Assembly (NCBI GenBank): GCA_016342285.1
Contig: JAEINQ010000004.1
Span: forward strand, 62,001-126,000
Source of the DNA: Desulfobacterales bacterium
GTDB lineage: Bacteria > Desulfobacterota > Desulfobacteria > Desulfobacterales > JAEINQ01
Reading direction: 5' to 3'
Length of the DNA: 64,000 nucleotides
The position numbers and the translations under genes are program-made. Shown piece by piece: positions 16,271 through 27,541 of the stretch (positions are counted from its first letter, which is position 1; the number at the start of each line of letters is the position of its first letter). Under the pieces are notes generated by a model. The model worked only from the letters and a program-made list of their open reading frames with translations, searched no databases and had not been told where the DNA came from.

Positions 16271-16667
16271 TGGGTCCTCCTGTGTAAAGAATCCTGGCCC
16301 AGAGGACCAGGCTTTGGTTTGCCCCGGGTAGGGGCTGGCTTACCGACACCTGATAAGTGTGGAGTGACTAAAATGAGCTAAAGTGACTAAAGTTGAGGAG
16401 TCGCTGCGCTCCACCAATTTTTTATAATAGGCAGAATTCCTAATCCCGCCCCGGCGGGACTCACTCCAAACTGAAGTTCACTTTAGTCACTGGCAACAAA
16501 GCTATCTCGGCATAGCCAATTGACTCTGACCACGCCCAAAGGACGTGGATTTCTACTTCGAATTAAAGAAAGGGGCAACGATGCCGCGATCACCACGGTG
16601 TCGATTCGACAAATTGCAGGACGCAAGTACTGCATTTGATTATTGATAACACCATTTTCTCCGGGCG
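16271..16667. repeat. Spacer made of modular intergenic repeats
   Basis: No gene. From 16283 it holds module B (GTAAAGAATCCTGGCCCAGA...CCAGG) to about 16372, a reverse-oriented core module at 16391-16440 (GAGTCGCTGCGCTCCACCAA...GGCAGAATTCC), a GC hairpin CCCGCCCCGGCGGG near 16446, inverted GTGACTAAA/TTTAGTCAC words, and module C (GGCATAGCCAATTGACTCTG) at about 16506-16565. The same modules recur elsewhere in the window in other combinations. Confidence 0.7.
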
Positions 16668-17384
16668 TCAACGGCTCGGTGGCCCGCCACCGTTGACTTT
16701 TTCCACCCACCGGTAAAAACGGTTTCGTATCAAGTAGAAAAAAACCGCCGCCCCCCCGAATACCGCCACGGCAGCAGCCAGCAGAAAATAGTTCTTTTCG
16801 AACAGGAGTGCGCCCTGGAGACTGAGCATCAGGGTTCCGGGAAGACGGCCCACGGCAGCCAATACCAGCAGGATCCGCATGGGGATATCGCTGAGGCCCA
16901 GGAAGAGACACAGGTAGTCTTTGGGAAAACCGGGAAAGGCGAACATCAAGAATACCACCGCCAGCCCCCGTCGCCGCAACACACGGTCGAAGCGGTTCAT
17001 ATGAACCAGCGGAATCAGACGGCGGACATAGCGGTGGCCCAGAAGGCGCCCAACAAACAGGTTCAGCCAGGAGCCGAGCGTAAGACCGACGGTGGAATAG
17101 AGAAAGCCGGGCACCATGCCGAAGAGATACCCCCCGATAAATCCCGTGGCCTCTCCGGGAACCGGCGCCAGCAGAACCTGTGCCACCTGAACCAGGATAA
17201 ATACCAAGGGAGCACCTGCGCCGAAACCGGAGACAAAGGCCGTGAGACGGTCACGGTCGGCCACACAGGACCATAGACCGGTCAGGGCTTCGGCCAGGGG
17301 GTATCTGAACAGGCAGGCCAAAGCCACCGCCGCCGTGAGCAGTAAGACGGCGGCCAGTACCGTTTTGGTAGAAAGGGACTTCAT
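16668..17384 (-). CDS. TVP38/TMEM64 (DedA-like) family inner-membrane protein
   Basis: 238 aa from the second ATG at 17384 (MKSLSTK); an ATG four codons earlier is equally possible. About six hydrophobic segments are visible. The family core is FGAGAPLVFILVQVAQVLLA then PVPGEATGFIGGYLFGMVPG, and the re-entrant second half contains FAFPGFPKDYLCLFLGLS. This arrangement is the VTT/SNARE-associated fold. Proteins of this group are lipid scramblases or proton-linked membrane homeostasis proteins; the substrate here is unknown. The gene is transcribed alone, with modular repeats on both sides. Confidence 0.85.
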   Translation of the reverse strand: MKSLSTKTVLAAVLLLTAAVALACLFRYPLAEALTGLWSCVADRDRLTAFVSGFGAGAPLVFILVQVAQVLLAPVPGEATGFIGGYLFGMVPGFLYSTVGLTLGSWLNLFVGRLLGHRYVRRLIPLVHMNRFDRVLRRRGLAVVFLMFAFPGFPKDYLCLFLGLSDIPMRILLVLAAVGRLPGTLMLSLQGALLFEKNYFLLAAAVAVFGGAAVFFYLIRNRFYRWVEKVNGGGPPSR

Positions 17385-17439
17385 GGCATGGGCCACCTTC
17401 CCAATGGGTCTCCAACTGCAGCGCGGTTGGCCTCAGCCA

Positions 17440-17823
17440 AGCCCCTCAGAGGGGGTAAAATGATTAATATCCAATGCTCAATTCTCAATGTTCAAGGCGG
17501 CATTCTGCCTATTTTAGCCTTTCAACAATTGGCAGAGCGGTGCGATTCCACACTTGAGAATTGGGCATTGAGCATTGGACATTGGAAATTCGCGATAGTC
17601 GTTCTCGCCGCGACGGTAGCGATAGCGGAGCCTCTTCCGATCCACCACTTGAAGTGGTGGTTTAATGCCAGAGTAAAGAATCCTGGCCCAGATGACCAGG
17701 CTTTGGTTTGCCTCTGGAAGAGGCTGAGTTAGCACCCCCCCATATCAGTGTGGAGTGACTAAAGTTGCTCGGCATAGCCAGTTGACTCTGACCGCGCCAT
17801 GAGGAAGTGGGTTGCTATTTCGA
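17440..17823 (+). repeat. Composite modular intergenic element (near-complete copy)
   Basis: The gene-free stretch before pgk holds, in order, the heptad-like CAATGCTCAATTCTCAATG word block (17472-17494), the core module CATTCTGCCTATTTTAGCC...GGCAGAGCGGTGCGATTCC (17501-17549), its complementary TTGAGAATTGGGCATTGAGC block (17553-17590), the right-end hairpin CCACCACTTGAAGTGGTGG (17643-17661), module B (17671-17765) and module C (17768-17823). The left and right word blocks are complementary, so the element can fold back on itself. Related copies lie at 35739-35992, 39069-39262 (reverse), 54577-54715 and 61390-61925. Confidence 0.75.
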
Positions 17824-17825
17824 AG

Positions 17826-19025
17826 TCAACCGGAGGTCCGCAAGGCGGCCGCCTCCAGTGCTGCCACAGCCGGCAGGTTTTTCCCCTCCATCAAGGCAAG
17901 AAAAGCACCGCCGCCGGTGGAAATATAAGAAATCCGTTCGCTCTCGCCGGCCTTATGGACGGCCACGTCCGTGTCTCCACCGCCGACAATGGTCAGGGCA
18001 TGGCTGGCTGCCACGCTGTGGACCATGGCCATGGTGCCGCGGCTGAAGGCATCGATTTCAAAGACACCCATGGGGCCGTTCCAGATGATGGTCTTGGCAT
18101 CGTAGAGGGCCTCGGCATAGAGCAGGGTGGTCGCCGGACCGATATCCAGGGCCATCCAGGCGACGGGAATCTCCTGGATCGGAACAATCTTGACCTCGGC
18201 CTTGGCATCGAAGCGGTCTGCCACCACGACATCCACCGGAAGGTAGAGCCGGATGCCGCGTTCACGCGCCTGGGTCATGATGGCCTGGGCATTGGGCACC
18301 AGATCTTCCTCCACCTTGCTCTTTCCCATGTCGAACCCGGCCGCCTTGAGAAAGGTATTGGCCATGGCACCGCCGATGATGAGTTTATCCACACGCCGGA
18401 GCATATTCTCCAGGGCGCCAAGTTTGCTGGAAACTTTGGCCCCGCCCACGATGGCCACCAGGGGCCGTTGGGGGTCGGCCATGGCTCGGCGGAAGTATTC
18501 CAGTTCGGTCTGAAGCAGGAAACCGGCGCCGGACTGTTTCGCATGGCGGGTGATGGCCGACACCGATGCATTTTCCCGATGCGATACGGCAAAGGCATCG
18601 TTGATGAAAACATCGCACAGGCCGGCCAGATCTTTGGCAAAGAGATCGTCGTCTTTCTCCTCTTCGGGATGAAAACGCAAATTTTCTAAAAGGACCACGT
18701 CTCCGGGCGTCATTTGGTCAATCAACGCGGCCACGGACGGACCCTTGCAGTCCGGGGCCATGCGAACGTCCTTTTCCAGCAACCGGCCGAGCCGCTTGGC
18801 CACCGGTGCCAGGCTCATCTCCGGAACCACCTGCCCTTTGGGCCGTCCCAAATGGGAGGCAACAATGACCTTGGCGCGATGGTCCAGGGCGTATTTGAGG
18901 GTGGGAATCACCGACCGGATACGGGTATCGTCGGTAATGTTCTGATGCCCGTCCAGGGGAACATTGAAATCAACCCTGAACAGCACGCGTTTTTCCGCAA
19001 TATCGATGTCTTTGATGCTTTTCAT
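17826..19025 (-). CDS. pgk: Phosphoglycerate kinase
   Basis: 399 aa, the usual length. It transfers phosphate between 1,3-bisphosphoglycerate and ADP in glycolysis and gluconeogenesis, in the cytoplasm. Recognisable are the N-terminal substrate motif [22 protein letters not shown], the hinge region [16 protein letters not shown], the nucleotide site NGPMGVFE and the C-terminal loop [13 protein letters not shown], followed by [14 protein letters not shown]. All key motifs are intact. It is on the same strand as the Cys-rich protein and radC but separated by about 100 bp. A gap partner is not nearby. Confidence 0.97.
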   Translation of the reverse strand: MKSIKDIDIAEKRVLFRVDFNVPLDGHQNITDDTRIRSVIPTLKYALDHRAKVIVASHLGRPKGQVVPEMSLAPVAKRLGRLLEKDVRMAPDCKGPSVAALIDQMTPGDVVLLENLRFHPEEEKDDDLFAKDLAGLCDVFINDAFAVSHRENASVSAITRHAKQSGAGFLLQTELEYFRRAMADPQRPLVAIVGGAKVSSKLGALENMLRRVDKLIIGGAMANTFLKAAGFDMGKSKVEEDLVPNAQAIMTQARERGIRLYLPVDVVVADRFDAKAEVKIVPIQEIPVAWMALDIGPATTLLYAEALYDAKTIIWNGPMGVFEIDAFSRGTMAMVHSVAASHALTIVGGGDTDVAVHKAGESERISYISTGGGAFLALMEGKNLPAVAALEAAALRTSG

Positions 19026-19127
19026 GGCTTCCTCCCGAGTTTATCCGCAGATTTCGCAGATTCCGCAGATTAAGGCATGACCTTGGCTGCCATCAGCCAA
19101 ATTCGAAATCCGCCATCCAAAATCATG
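19026..19127. repeat. Spacer with CGCAGATT-type short repeats
   Basis: CCGCAGATTTCGCAGATTCC and neighbours repeat a 9-10 bp unit three times near 19043-19070. This is a short degenerate intergenic repeat of the kind seen in other spacers here. Confidence 0.5.
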
Positions 19128-19421
19128 TCAATCCCCCTCGTCCTTGCGTCGGCGGTGAAATGTCTTCTTTCGGGACCACCGCCCGAAAAACCCGATCATG
19201 CCTGAATCATAGGCCCGGTCAACGCACGCTTCGCGCACGTCGAGCCCTTCGGTTTTCTCCATGGCCGTTCGCAGGCATTCGGTCTTGCAATGACAGACCA
19301 TGCACGATTCCGGTGATTGTCGAAGGCCGTCCTCGCCTTCGGGGAAAACGTTGCTGAGAATGCCAAAACAGGCGGGGGTTTCTTTTTTGCGACTTTGACT
19401 GGACCAGTCGTCCTGGCTCAT
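19128..19421 (-). CDS. Small Cys-rich protein, possible metal-binding, unknown function
   Basis: 97 aa from the ATG at 19421, which has GGAG seven bases upstream; a longer frame to 19487 lacks a good site. The central motif is CMVCHCKTECLRTAM, giving a C-x2-C-x-C-x3-C cluster, with an extra Cys at CFGIL and EACVD. The C-terminus is strongly basic (WSRKKTFHRRRKDEGD). The cluster suggests zinc or iron-sulfur binding, and the basic tail suggests nucleic-acid or membrane contact. It lies between radC and pgk on the same strand. I recognise no named family. Confidence 0.6.
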   Translation of the reverse strand: MSQDDWSSQSRKKETPACFGILSNVFPEGEDGLRQSPESCMVCHCKTECLRTAMEKTEGLDVREACVDRAYDSGMIGFFGRWSRKKTFHRRRKDEGD

Positions 19422-19487
19422 GGCAGGTCTCCGGTTTTGTACCTGTTCACAGGGTTGAAACGCATAAGAAATTCCAAACCCTCGCAC

Positions 19488-19599
19488 GGTAAGCGTTTAC
19501 AGGGTGCCGCAGATGCGAGGCGCCGGGCATACAGACGTACTCGTTCGTACTTCAAATGCCCGGGAACAAAGCAGATGCGGTGCCCTGTGAACGCTTACC
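19488..19599. repeat. 112-bp nested palindrome overlapping the radC stop codon
   Basis: GGTAAGCGTTTACAGGG (19488 onward) pairs with CCCTGTGAACGCTTACC (ending 19599) with one mismatch. Inside are a second pair CCGGGCAT/ATGCCCGG and a GTAC-loop-GTAC tip. The right arm contains the radC stop codon (19595-19597). It could serve as the radC transcript end or be a mobile REP-like element. Confidence 0.75.
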
Positions 19600-20383
19600 C
19601 GGTTTCCGAGGGCAGGCCATGGCCCGCCCCCCAGCTTTCGGCCGCTGTCTCGCTGCATCGGTCGGCGAAACGACGGTCGTATTCCTGGTGCATTTGGGCA
19701 ATTCGGCCGTGGTCGGCGAAACTGTGGTAGCGGTTGTCTCCGATGACGATGTGCTCGTGCACGGTGATGCCCACCACCCGACAAGCGTATACCAGTTGTC
19801 GTGTCAGGGCGACATCGTCGGCGGAGGGTTCTGGATCGCCCGAAGGGTGATTGTGGGCAAAAATCACCGCGGCCGCGTGGTGATCCAGGGCCGCACGCAC
19901 CACTTCGCGCGGATAGACCGCGCTGGCCGTCAGGGTACCGGTAAACAGGGTCTTGGCCGCCAGTACGCGGTTTTTGGCATCAAGAAAAATCGCCTGAAAA
20001 GATTCCCGGCCTTTGTCACGAAGACTTCCGTACAGGTAGTCGAACAGTTCGCGGGAATTGTTCAGGGCAATCTTTCCGGTCAGCCGGGCCTTGAGGTATC
20101 GATCCGCCACCGCCCGCGCCAACTGGATGCCGAAACGGTTCACCGGGCCGATCCCCGGTACCCGTTCCAGATCGGCGGCCGAGGCCTCCAACACGGCCGG
20201 CAGGCTCTTGAAGCGCTTTAACGCCGCCTTGGCCGCATCTTTACAGTCTTTTTGGGGGGTAGCCAGGGTCAGAAGCAGTTCGATCACCTCATAGTCGTGA
20301 AAGCCGCCCAGGCCGGTTGTCAGAAACTTCTCCCGAAGACGCTTGCGGTGTCCGGCGCCCCTGTGTCGGGTCTCCGTGGCCAT
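19595..20383 (-). CDS. radC: RadC family (JAB/MPN domain) protein
   Basis: 262 aa from the ATG at 20383 (MATETRHRGAGHRKRLREKF), where family similarity begins; the open frame continues 75 bases upstream. Residues about 1-105 hold the UPF0758 helix-hairpin-helix part (DYEVIELLLTLATPQKD; LERVPGIGPVNRFGIQLARA). Residues about 110-240 are the JAMM metallopeptidase-like domain with HNHPSGDPEPSADD, which supplies the H-x-H-x10-D zinc ligands. The biochemical role of RadC is uncertain; it is no longer accepted as a recombination-repair protein. The stop codon lies in a 112-bp palindrome. The last ~30 residues (GAGHGLPSETG) extend past the usual end and are partly encoded by the palindrome arm. Confidence 0.9.
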   Translation of the reverse strand: MATETRHRGAGHRKRLREKFLTTGLGGFHDYEVIELLLTLATPQKDCKDAAKAALKRFKSLPAVLEASAADLERVPGIGPVNRFGIQLARAVADRYLKARLTGKIALNNSRELFDYLYGSLRDKGRESFQAIFLDAKNRVLAAKTLFTGTLTASAVYPREVVRAALDHHAAAVIFAHNHPSGDPEPSADDVALTRQLVYACRVVGITVHEHIVIGDNRYHSFADHGRIAQMHQEYDRRFADRCSETAAESWGAGHGLPSETG

Positions 20384-20522
20384 CGTCTCACCTCCGAAAC
20401 AGCATCGTCCCCGTGGCAGCGCTCCGGCAGGAAGGGGCATCTTGCCGCGAAAACACATTCCTGAACAGATTCATTCGTGGCTGGAAGCCACTCCTACACA
20501 AATCCGAAAAGAACGCTTTTTT

Positions 20523-21546
20523 TCAATCATCCAGTTCGTGTTTCAGGTCCCGCGTCATGAGTCGATGCAGCGCCTCTTTGGGGGAGCCGTCCTCGTAGAG
20601 CAGATGATAGATCTCATGGGAAATGGGCATGTCCACCCCCAGCCGAAGGGAAAGGTTGCGGACGGACTTGGCCGTTTTGACCCCTTCGGCCACCATCCGC
20701 ATCTGAGCCAGGATCTGATCCAGGCGCATTCCCTGGCCGATCTTTTTTCCCACCGTGTGGTTTCGGCTCAGATCGCCGGTACAGGTCAGGATCAGGTCAC
20801 CGGCACCCGATGGGCCGGCAAAGGTGTCGGGGTTGGCACCGAGCCGATGGCCCAGCCTTCGAATTTCGGCCAGCCCCCGGGTAATCAGGGCCGCCCGCGC
20901 GTTGAGGCCGAGGCCGAGGCCGTCGACAATGCCGGCGGCAATGGCGATAACGTTTTTTACCGCCCCACCCAGTTCAACGCCCATGACATCGTCACTGGCA
21001 TAGACCCTGAAATACGGGGTGGCAAAGACATGCTGGACCCATAGGGCCACCTCGGCATCCTTGCAGGCAGCAGTGATCACCGTGGGCGCCTTGGCCGCCA
21101 CCTCCTTGGCAAAACTGGGCCCTGAGAGCGCGGCAAACCGGTCCTCTGTCATTTTCGGCAGGGTTTGGGCCAGTATGCCGGTCATGGTCAGGTGGGTTTT
21201 GTTCTCGATCCCCTTGGAAGCCGACACAACAACGGTGTCGGGCACCAGGGCATGGGCCATTTGTCCGGTCACCTCACGCATCACGTGGGAAGGGACCACG
21301 ACCAGAACCAGGTCTTTGTCGGATACCGCGCCGGCCAGGTCACCGGTGGGATGAATATTTACCGACAGGGGGCATTGCGGTAAAAAGACCTTGTTTTCCC
21401 CAAAAGAGCCAATCTGGTCACGGACTTCGGCCTCAAAGGCCCACAGATCGACCCGAAACCCTTTCCGGCCGAGAAGATCGGCCAGGGCGGTCCCCCAACT
21501 GCCGGCCCCGATCACGGCGATCCGCATACCGTTGACATCATTGGGG

Positions 21547-21554
<8 letters not shown>
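20523..21554 (-). CDS. gpsA: Glycerol-3-phosphate dehydrogenase [NAD(P)+]
   Basis: 343 aa from the ATG at 21554, chosen because GAGG lies six bases upstream and the codon overlaps the gyrA stop (ATG inside the last codons of gyrA). A start at 21527 would begin directly at [12 protein letters not shown] but has no ribosome site. It reduces dihydroxyacetone phosphate to sn-glycerol 3-phosphate for phospholipid synthesis. Seen are the Rossmann [41 protein letters not shown], the catalytic Lys in [21 protein letters not shown], and AGAGDL-like [19 protein letters not shown]. All expected motifs are intact. Overlap suggests translational coupling to gyrA. Confidence 0.95.
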
Positions 21555-24060
<2,506 letters not shown>

Positions 24061-24163
24061 CTCTCCTGGTTCACAATGGATCGGTTGGTTGGTTGGTTAT
24101 CCTGTCTTGCATGTTAAAGGGCATGCAAAAGTCATGTAAGCGGTTCTGCTATTTTCCCAGGGG

Positions 24164-25252
24164 TCACGGCTCAATTTCCGGACAGGATCCTTCGGTCATG
24201 GTCTGGTAGTTGGTGTGGTAGATCTCCGTCAAGGTCAAAAAGCCGGTCACCACCAGGGGGCCGTAGATGATACCCAGAAGGCCGAACACTTTGAGGCCGC
24301 CGATAATGGCCAAAAATACCAGTAAGGTATGCATCTTTACCCGCTGGCCCACCAGGCGGGGCTTGATCAGGTATTCCACCCCGCCGGAAAGCACCCCGTA
24401 GAAGATCAAAAAGAACACGCCGACGCCCATCCGTCCACTGAGCATCAGAAAACCGGCGGTGGGCAGAAACACCGCCCCGATGCCGACAATGGGCAAAAAA
24501 GCCAGCAGCCCCATGATCACCCCCCACAAAAACGGCGACTTGATGCCAAAAATGGAAAACAACACCCCGCCGATGATCCCCTGAATCAATCCGCAGACCC
24601 CGTTTCCGATGAGCACGGCCCCGGCCATCTCCTTGAATTTTAATATCAACCGCTCGTCCTGGTCATCGGGCAACGGCGACAGATCAATAACAAACCGCAC
24701 CAGTCGATCGCCGTCGATAAGCAGATAGTAAATCACCAGAAGCATGAAAAAAAAGTAGACAAAGAACTGGGCCACGTTGGAGGCAATGGCGCTGGCTTGC
24801 TGGTAGAGAAAAAGGCCGACCACCTTCCCGGCCTCTGAGGCGGCACGGTTGATTTCCTGGCCGGTCAACTCGATGTTCAGATGGGACAGAAACGGATTGA
24901 TTTTTTCAAGAATGTGGCTGCCGGCCACCAAGTTGCGGACCTGGTCGCTGATGACCGCGCTTTTTCCCATCAGATACAGCCCATAAGCCTCCCTGGACAA
25001 AATGCCGACAAAAAAAACAATGGGTACGAAAAGGATCAGAAAGACCAGGGCGCAAGTCAAAAAGGAGGCCAGGGGCGGACCGGTACGCGTCACCAATTTG
25101 AGGTATGCGGGTTTGGTGGTCCCGGTGATCACCACAGCGATAATGATCACCGAAATAAAGGGCCACAGCAGCATGCCGAGCAAAAAAATGCTCAGCAGGA
25201 ACAGGGCGATGAAAAACCAAAGTATGGTGTCCTGGGGCAGTCGTTCACCCAT
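24164..25252 (-). CDS. AI-2E family transporter (PerM/TqsA-like membrane protein)
   Basis: 362 aa from the ATG at 25252, which has GGAG five bases upstream. About eight membrane segments are visible. There is a hydrophobic pair at the N-terminus (ILWFFIALFLLSIFLLGMLL, then FISVIIIAVVIT). A soluble amphipathic region about 90-170 follows. The C-terminal signature is LKVFGLLGIIYGPLVVTGFL, with PFLWGVIMGLLAFLPIVGIG before it. Family members are probably secondary exporters; AI-2 export is shown for TqsA, Na+/H+ exchange for others, so the substrate is open. It is transcribed on its own downstream of a small membrane protein gene. Confidence 0.85.
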   Translation of the reverse strand: MGERLPQDTILWFFIALFLLSIFLLGMLLWPFISVIIIAVVITGTTKPAYLKLVTRTGPPLASFLTCALVFLILFVPIVFFVGILSREAYGLYLMGKSAVISDQVRNLVAGSHILEKINPFLSHLNIELTGQEINRAASEAGKVVGLFLYQQASAIASNVAQFFVYFFFMLLVIYYLLIDGDRLVRFVIDLSPLPDDQDERLILKFKEMAGAVLIGNGVCGLIQGIIGGVLFSIFGIKSPFLWGVIMGLLAFLPIVGIGAVFLPTAGFLMLSGRMGVGVFFLIFYGVLSGGVEYLIKPRLVGQRVKMHTLLVFLAIIGGLKVFGLLGIIYGPLVVTGFLTLTEIYHTNYQTMTEGSCPEIEP

Positions 25253-25564
25253 GATGTCTCCGGCCGGTGGTTCGGTGCACCGGAAACCGCCTGGTTGCAC
25301 CGATAGCCACGGCAATGGCCTCTCGCTTTCGGTGGCGGTGGTCCGTCACCGGTACTGTCGTCGGGCACGAACACCCTGTCTGTCCCCGGGTCAAAAATCC
25401 TGGCCACAAGAGGTGAATGTCTATATCCACTCTCCCCCATGGGGATCACCGACCAGGCCCCGACGTCGGTCCGCCAAAAGGAACAACGGCACCGGCGCCT
25501 TCGTATGGGCCGATGCCGTGGCAGGCAATGCGAAAGATGTCGAGCAAAGGTTGTGGGCAATCGA

Positions 25565-25720
25565 TTATTTGCTGATCAGACCGCCGGCGAGAACCATGAG
25601 GCAGACCTCATAGACGACAACGGCGTCGTATCCGTGGGTCAGGCCATAAAGGATGCCGCCGCCGACGATGGCCGGAACGCCGAAAAAGACCAATATACCC
25701 AGTTTCCTGCTGATATCCAT
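25565..25720 (-). CDS. Small two-span membrane protein
   Basis: 51 aa from the ATG at 25720 (MDISRKLGILVFFGVPAIVG), with AGGAG eight bases upstream. Two hydrophobic segments, about 8-27 and 32-48, are joined by a short loop GLTHGYDAV, giving a hairpin in the membrane. No family is recognised. The clear ribosome site and the membrane-hairpin pattern argue for a real gene. It lies between thiolase and the AI-2E transporter on the same strand. Confidence 0.6.
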   Translation of the reverse strand: MDISRKLGILVFFGVPAIVGGGILYGLTHGYDAVVVYEVCLMVLAGGLISK

Positions 25721-25855
25721 AATCGCAACTCCTGCTGGCTTGGACGCCGGCGGGTTCACCGTCGACGCGGACCCCGTTTAGACAACTGCTGATATCTATC
25801 AATAACGGGCGTTTATGTAAAGCGAAAAATCCGGTTTTTGGGGCCTTAAACCGGG

Positions 25856-27142
25856 CTATCGTTCCACGATCATGGCCATGCCCATGCCGCCGCCGATACA
25901 CATGGTCACCAGGCCGGTGGCGTAATTTTTCCGCTGCATCTGATGGAGTCCACTGACCATCTGGCGGGCACCGGTGCACCCGATGGGATGCCCCAGGGAA
26001 ATGCCGCTACCCAGTTCATTGGCGCGGTCGCTTTCAATGCCCAGTTCGCGGAAGCATCCGATGGCCTGGGATGCAAAGGCTTCGTTGAGTTCAATGAGGT
26101 CGAGATCGGCCATGGTCATGCCGGCCGCGGCCAGGACCTTTCTCACCGCCGGCACCGGTCCCAGGCCCATGTATGCGGGATCCAGACCGCCCGAGGCAAA
26201 GGCACGGATCTTCGCCAAGGGGGTCAGCCCCAGTTCAGCGGCCTTTTCCGCGCTCATGAGCAAAACCGCCGCGGCACCGTCGTTGATGCCCGAGGCGTTT
26301 CCCGCGGTGACCGTTCCGTCCTTCTTGAAAGCCGGCCGCAGCTTGGCCATCTTCTCGATTGAGGTTTCCATGGGACGCTCATCGGTATCAAAAACCGTCT
26401 CGCCTTTTCGCGAACGGATGACCACCGGGTCGATCTCCTGGGCAAAGAGCCCCTCGCGGATGGCGGTCATGGCACGGTTGTGACTGAGTACGCTCAGTTC
26501 GTCCTGTTCCTGGCGACTGATGCCGTACATGGCAGCAATGTTCTCCGCCGTCATGCCCATGTGGTAACCGTAGAAAATCTCGTAGAGCCCGTCGAAAACC
26601 ATCAGGTCAGTGACCTCGCCGACGCCGGTGAGTTCCATCCGGTGGCCCCACCGGGCCTTGGGCAGCGCCATGGGGACCATGCTCATGTTCTCCTGGCCGC
26701 CGGCCAGGATTACGTCCGCCTGGCCGCACATAATGGCCGAGGCGCCCAGGCCGATGGCCTTGAGTCCGCTACCGCAGACCTTGTTGATGGTCATGGCCGG
26801 TGTCTCCTTGGGAATTCCGGCACGAATCATGGCCTGGCGGGCCGGGTTTTGCCCCTGGGCCGCCACCAGCACGTTGCCCATGATGACTTCGTCGATGGCC
26901 ACTGGCGTCGCGTTGTCGTCCCAATCGGCAGACGCCGTTTCCAGTTCGATCTGCCCCTGATCCATCAGTTTCTCCGGCACTGCAGCGGCCATGGCCTCGC
27001 CGACCACCGGCCGCAGGTTGAGTTTCTTCAGCACCGACTTCATCACGAGAGCACCGAGTTCGACCACGGGAACCGTCTTCAAGGATCCGCCGAAGGCGCC
27101 CACTGCCGTTCGGGTACAGCCTACAATGACCACATCTTTCAT
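25856..27142 (-). CDS. Acetyl-CoA C-acyltransferase (thiolase)
   Basis: 428 aa. Thiolases condense two acyl-CoA or cleave 3-ketoacyl-CoA in fatty-acid metabolism. The nucleophile is Cys123 in NKVCGSG; the other catalytic groups are in NEAFA, GHPIG and the final CIGGGMGMA. The protein is longer than the usual ~392 aa because of an extra ~30 residues at about 50-82 (around DQGQIELETASADWDD), before the normal EVIMGNV strand. This insertion is unusual. No dehydrogenase, ligase or hydratase is adjacent, so acetoacetyl-CoA thiolase or beta-oxidation use cannot be separated. Confidence 0.92.
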   Translation of the reverse strand: MKDVVIVGCTRTAVGAFGGSLKTVPVVELGALVMKSVLKKLNLRPVVGEAMAAAVPEKLMDQGQIELETASADWDDNATPVAIDEVIMGNVLVAAQGQNPARQAMIRAGIPKETPAMTINKVCGSGLKAIGLGASAIMCGQADVILAGGQENMSMVPMALPKARWGHRMELTGVGEVTDLMVFDGLYEIFYGYHMGMTAENIAAMYGISRQEQDELSVLSHNRAMTAIREGLFAQEIDPVVIRSRKGETVFDTDERPMETSIEKMAKLRPAFKKDGTVTAGNASGINDGAAAVLLMSAEKAAELGLTPLAKIRAFASGGLDPAYMGLGPVPAVRKVLAAAGMTMADLDLIELNEAFASQAIGCFRELGIESDRANELGSGISLGHPIGCTGARQMVSGLHQMQRKNYATGLVTMCIGGGMGMAMIVER

Positions 27143-27541
27143 TGGACAACCCCTCCTGAGATTGATTTATGGGTCGAGCTGCCGTATATCCGTTCTCGAA
27201 TCGCCATGGCCAATGGATCGGCCTTAGGGTGGCGGGTCGATGGTGAGTCGAAGGCATTTTCCTCCATTGGGATGCCGCCACCCCGGCGCTTGCCCGACCA
27301 AAATAGAGACGAAAATTACCACAAACCCCGAAGCCGGGTCAACCGCCATGAGCCGTCCCCCAATGAACTGGCCCGGGGTTTCGCAATGCGTCCTGGGAAT
27401 CCATGCCCTCAGGGCATGGTCAGCGTCAATCGGCAATGCCGTTTCATTTGTCGGCCAATGCCTAATTGATGGCCTCAAAAAAAGTCTGGATTTACCACAA
27501 AGACACAAAGTAATCGCATTAAATTAAAGGAAAAACAATCC
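27143..27541. other. Gene-free spacer between divergent thiolase and NRDE genes
   Basis: About 400 bases with no gene. It must hold promoters for both divergent genes. A degenerate ACCACAAAGACACAAAG short repeat lies near 27490, and a GCATGGTCAGCGTCAATCGG word near 27414 resembles module C of the modular repeats. Confidence 0.4.

Noticed and set aside
17799..18689. Plus-strand frame opposite pgk
   Set aside because: Antisense shadow; pgk is complete on the other strand.
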